Assembly: GCA_947486505.1 (NCBI GenBank)
Contig: CANKTT010000022.1
Location: 1-16,129 of the forward strand
DNA: 16,129 nucleotides
Source of the DNA: Actinomycetota bacterium
GTDB lineage: Bacteria > Actinomycetota > Actinomycetes > S36-B12 > UBA5976
Reading direction: 5' to 3'
Position 1 is the stretch's first letter, and the number at the start of each line of letters is the position of its first letter. Of the stretch, positions 14,373 through 16,129 are shown piece after piece. Position numbers and translations under genes: made by a program. The notes below the pieces were generated by a model. That model worked only from the letters and a program-made list of their open reading frames with translations. It was not told where the DNA came from and searched no databases.

Positions 14373-15812
14373 ATGAATAACTCATCGCCGCAGGCAATCG
14401 CGACCGAAGCGGTAACTACCGCCTTGAGTCAGATGCCTGACGTAATGGAACTTGCACATTTGTTTAAAACTGCAGGTTTTGAGTTCGCTATTGTTGGCGG
14501 GCCGGTTCGCGATCTAATTCTCAATCGAGAGATTACGGACTTGGATTTCACTACGAATGCACAACCTGAACAGATACTCAGTTTGGTTACACCTTGGGCG
14601 GACACGGTGTGGGACATTGGAATCGCATTTGGCACGATTGGTGCGCGCCGAAGAAATTTTCAAGTTGAGATAACCACCTATCGCTCTGAAATCTATAGTG
14701 ATGAGAGCCGAAAGCCCGAAGTCAGCTTTGGCTCTTCACTAGAAGATGATTTAGTCCGGCGCGATTTCACTATCAATGCAATGGCCGTTAGGTTGCCAGA
14801 ACTTGTTTTTATAGATCCATTTGGCGGAGTAATTGACTTAAGTAAACGATTGATTCGCACGCCGCGCGAACCAGAACTTTCTTTTTCAGATGATCCACTG
14901 CGAATGATGCGGGCTGCAAGATTTGCCAGCCAGTTAGGTTTTACACCAGTAGTAGATGTTTTGCTGGCTGCAACTGAGATGTCAGATCGGATAAAAATTG
15001 TTTCTGCAGAGAGAGTAAGAGACGAATTCAGCAAATTGATCATGGGAGCACATCCAACTATTGGACTAGAAATCCTTGAAGGCACAAAACTTGCTGAGCA
15101 TGTCATTCCTGAACTACCGGCACTACAACTTGAAATTGACGAACATCACAAACATAAAGATGTTTACGAGCACAGCTTGATTGTGCTGCAACAAGCTATT
15201 GACTTAGAAACCAGACATGTTCCTAACTGTGAACCAGATCTCGTGTTGCGTTTAGCTGCGCTGTTGCACGACATCGGAAAACCAAAAACTCGTAGATTTG
15301 AATCAGGCGGTGGCGTTAGTTTTCATCACCATGAAGTGGTGGGCGCGAAAATTGCTCGCAAGCGGCTCACAGCCATGCGTTATCCAAGTGACCTTATTGA
15401 TGCAGTCTGCAAACTTACCGAACTTCACTTGCGTTTCCATGGTTACGGACAAGGACAGTGGACGGACTCCGCAGTACGTAGATATGTAAGAGATGCCGGT
15501 GACGAGTTGGTTCGGCTGCACAAATTAACAAGAGCAGATTGCACCACAAGAAATCCGCGCCGAGCCGCAATCCTTGCTGCAACATACGACGATCTCGAGG
15601 ATCGAATTGCATTTTTGGCGCAGCAAGAAGAAATGAATTCGATAAGACCTGACTTGGACGGTAACGAAATCATGGAAATCTTGAACGTACCTTCGGGGCC
15701 AATGGTTGGAAAAGCATACAACTACTTGTTGGAGGTTCGACTTGATGAAGGACCACTTGATAGAGAACAAGCGATAGAGCGCCTTACTACCTGGTGGAAT
15801 TCGCAGACCTAA
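14373..15812 (+). CDS. cca: CCA-adding tRNA nucleotidyltransferase with HD domain
   Basis: This cytoplasmic enzyme adds or repairs the 3' CCA end of tRNAs; it belongs to the class II nucleotidyltransferases shared with poly(A) polymerases. The 479-residue protein has GGPVRD at 42-47 (motif with the usual Ala replaced by Pro), the metal-binding DLDFTT with Asp56 and Asp58, RRDFTINAMA at 129-138 and the neck motif DDPLRMMRAARFASQL at 173-188. A C-terminal HD phosphohydrolase-type domain follows, with His267 in VYEHS and HDIGKP at 299-304. This two-domain form is typical of actinobacteria. The family includes poly(A) polymerases, but CCA addition is favoured because no other tRNA nucleotidyltransferase is expected in this lineage. 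Confidence 0.95.
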   Translation: MNNSSPQAIATEAVTTALSQMPDVMELAHLFKTAGFEFAIVGGPVRDLILNREITDLDFTTNAQPEQILSLVTPWADTVWDIGIAFGTIGARRRNFQVEITTYRSEIYSDESRKPEVSFGSSLEDDLVRRDFTINAMAVRLPELVFIDPFGGVIDLSKRLIRTPREPELSFSDDPLRMMRAARFASQLGFTPVVDVLLAATEMSDRIKIVSAERVRDEFSKLIMGAHPTIGLEILEGTKLAEHVIPELPALQLEIDEHHKHKDVYEHSLIVLQQAIDLETRHVPNCEPDLVLRLAALLHDIGKPKTRRFESGGGVSFHHHEVVGAKIARKRLTAMRYPSDLIDAVCKLTELHLRFHGYGQGQWTDSAVRRYVRDAGDELVRLHKLTRADCTTRNPRRAAILAATYDDLEDRIAFLAQQEEMNSIRPDLDGNEIMEILNVPSGPMVGKAYNYLLEVRLDEGPLDREQAIERLTTWWNSQT

Positions 15813-16129
15813 AGCGAACGGGTGCTCTCGCGATATTTTCGAAGTAGGAAAAATGCTAATGCGGTACTGCAACTAAGCAGAACAACAGAGTATGCAGCGC
15901 CAACGTTTACGTTTTCTCGAATTCCACTAATGAGGGAAAACGTTGTAATACCCAAAATTAGAGAAACATTAATCATCATGTCAAAGATTGAAAACACTCG
16001 ACCGCGATGTGCATCGTCGATGGTTCGCTGAATTGTTGTATCAGCATTTATCTTCAATAACTGACCAGCAAAACCTAACGTGGCAGCAGTGGCGCAAACA
16101 GCTGGCAAGGTTCCCACTTGGTAGCCAAC
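15809..16129 (-). CDS. MFS transporter, C-terminal end (5' end beyond window)
   Basis: The 106 in-frame residues are the C-terminal part of a major facilitator superfamily exporter. IQRTIDDAHRGRVFSIFDMM is the loop motif (D..RGRVFS) typical of drug- or siderophore-efflux MFS proteins. It is followed by two hydrophobic helices (about VSLILGITTFSLISG and AAYSVVLLSCSTALAFFLL) and a basic end RKYRESTRSL. The frame stays open to the right edge; the GTG at 16117 is an internal codon, not a start. The substrate cannot be told. Its TAG stop overlaps the cca TAA stop by four bases on the other strand. Confidence 0.88.
   Translation of the reverse strand, partial: VGYQVGTLPAVCATAATLGFAGQLLKINADTTIQRTIDDAHRGRVFSIFDMMINVSLILGITTFSLISGIRENVNVGAAYSVVLLSCSTALAFFLLRKYRESTRSL

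Noticed and set aside
1..16129. CRISPR arrays, tRNA or rRNA genes, insertion sequences, phage or defence genes
   Set aside because: No direct-repeat arrays, cloverleaf sequences, transposase or integrase motifs were seen; gene content is core chromosomal throughout.

Overview
The window is a conserved replication-origin/cell-envelope neighbourhood of an actinobacterial chromosome. Its gene order follows the block known from Mycobacterium tuberculosis: dnaA / rpmH-rnpA-yidD-yidC-jag-rsmG-parA-parB, then cwlM, trxA, trxB, a MurJ-linked pseudokinase, murJ, a large secreted DUF6049-type protein and cca. Base composition is low for the phylum (mid-40s percent G+C by eye), gaps are short and several genes overlap by ATGA. 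This points to a streamlined, low-GC lineage such as the freshwater acI group (Nanopelagicales). That placement is inference; the phylum-level call is firm.

Layout. 1-1324: dnaA on the minus strand, missing its last residues at the window edge. 1325-1595: a 271-base divergent regulatory region with DnaA-box-like sites and promoters. 1596-6581: a plus-strand run for ribosome and RNA processing (rpmH, rnpA), membrane-protein insertion (yidD, yidC, jag), rRNA methylation (rsmG) and chromosome partition (parA, parB), with three parS sites inside it. 6582-6647: a short convergent gap rich in TGTG/CACA palindromes, including a CRP-type 16-mer. 6648-14312: a minus-strand run, read in its own direction as DUF6049 protein, murJ, pseudokinase, trxB, trxA, cwlM. 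14373-15812: cca on the plus strand. 15809-16129: the C-terminal end of an MFS transporter on the minus strand, its stop overlapping the cca stop.

How the genes work together. DnaA starts replication; ParA, ParB and the parS sites segregate the origin. L34 and RNase P protein serve translation and tRNA maturation, and YidD/YidC/Jag form a membrane-insertion module. The minus-strand block looks like a lipid II control set: MurJ (flippase), a membrane pseudokinase encoded as a separate gene, and CwlM, an amidase-fold protein that has lost zinc ligands and is probably a cytoplasmic regulator. Thioredoxin and its reductase sit between them.

No wholly new system was found. The points most worth a second look are a hairpin that would cover the trxB ribosome binding site, the CRP-like palindrome between convergent parB and cwlM, the long palindrome around the first parS, the CwlM homologue that lacks both its metal site and a C-terminal tail, and the absence of sigM and its anti-sigma gene from the usual position.
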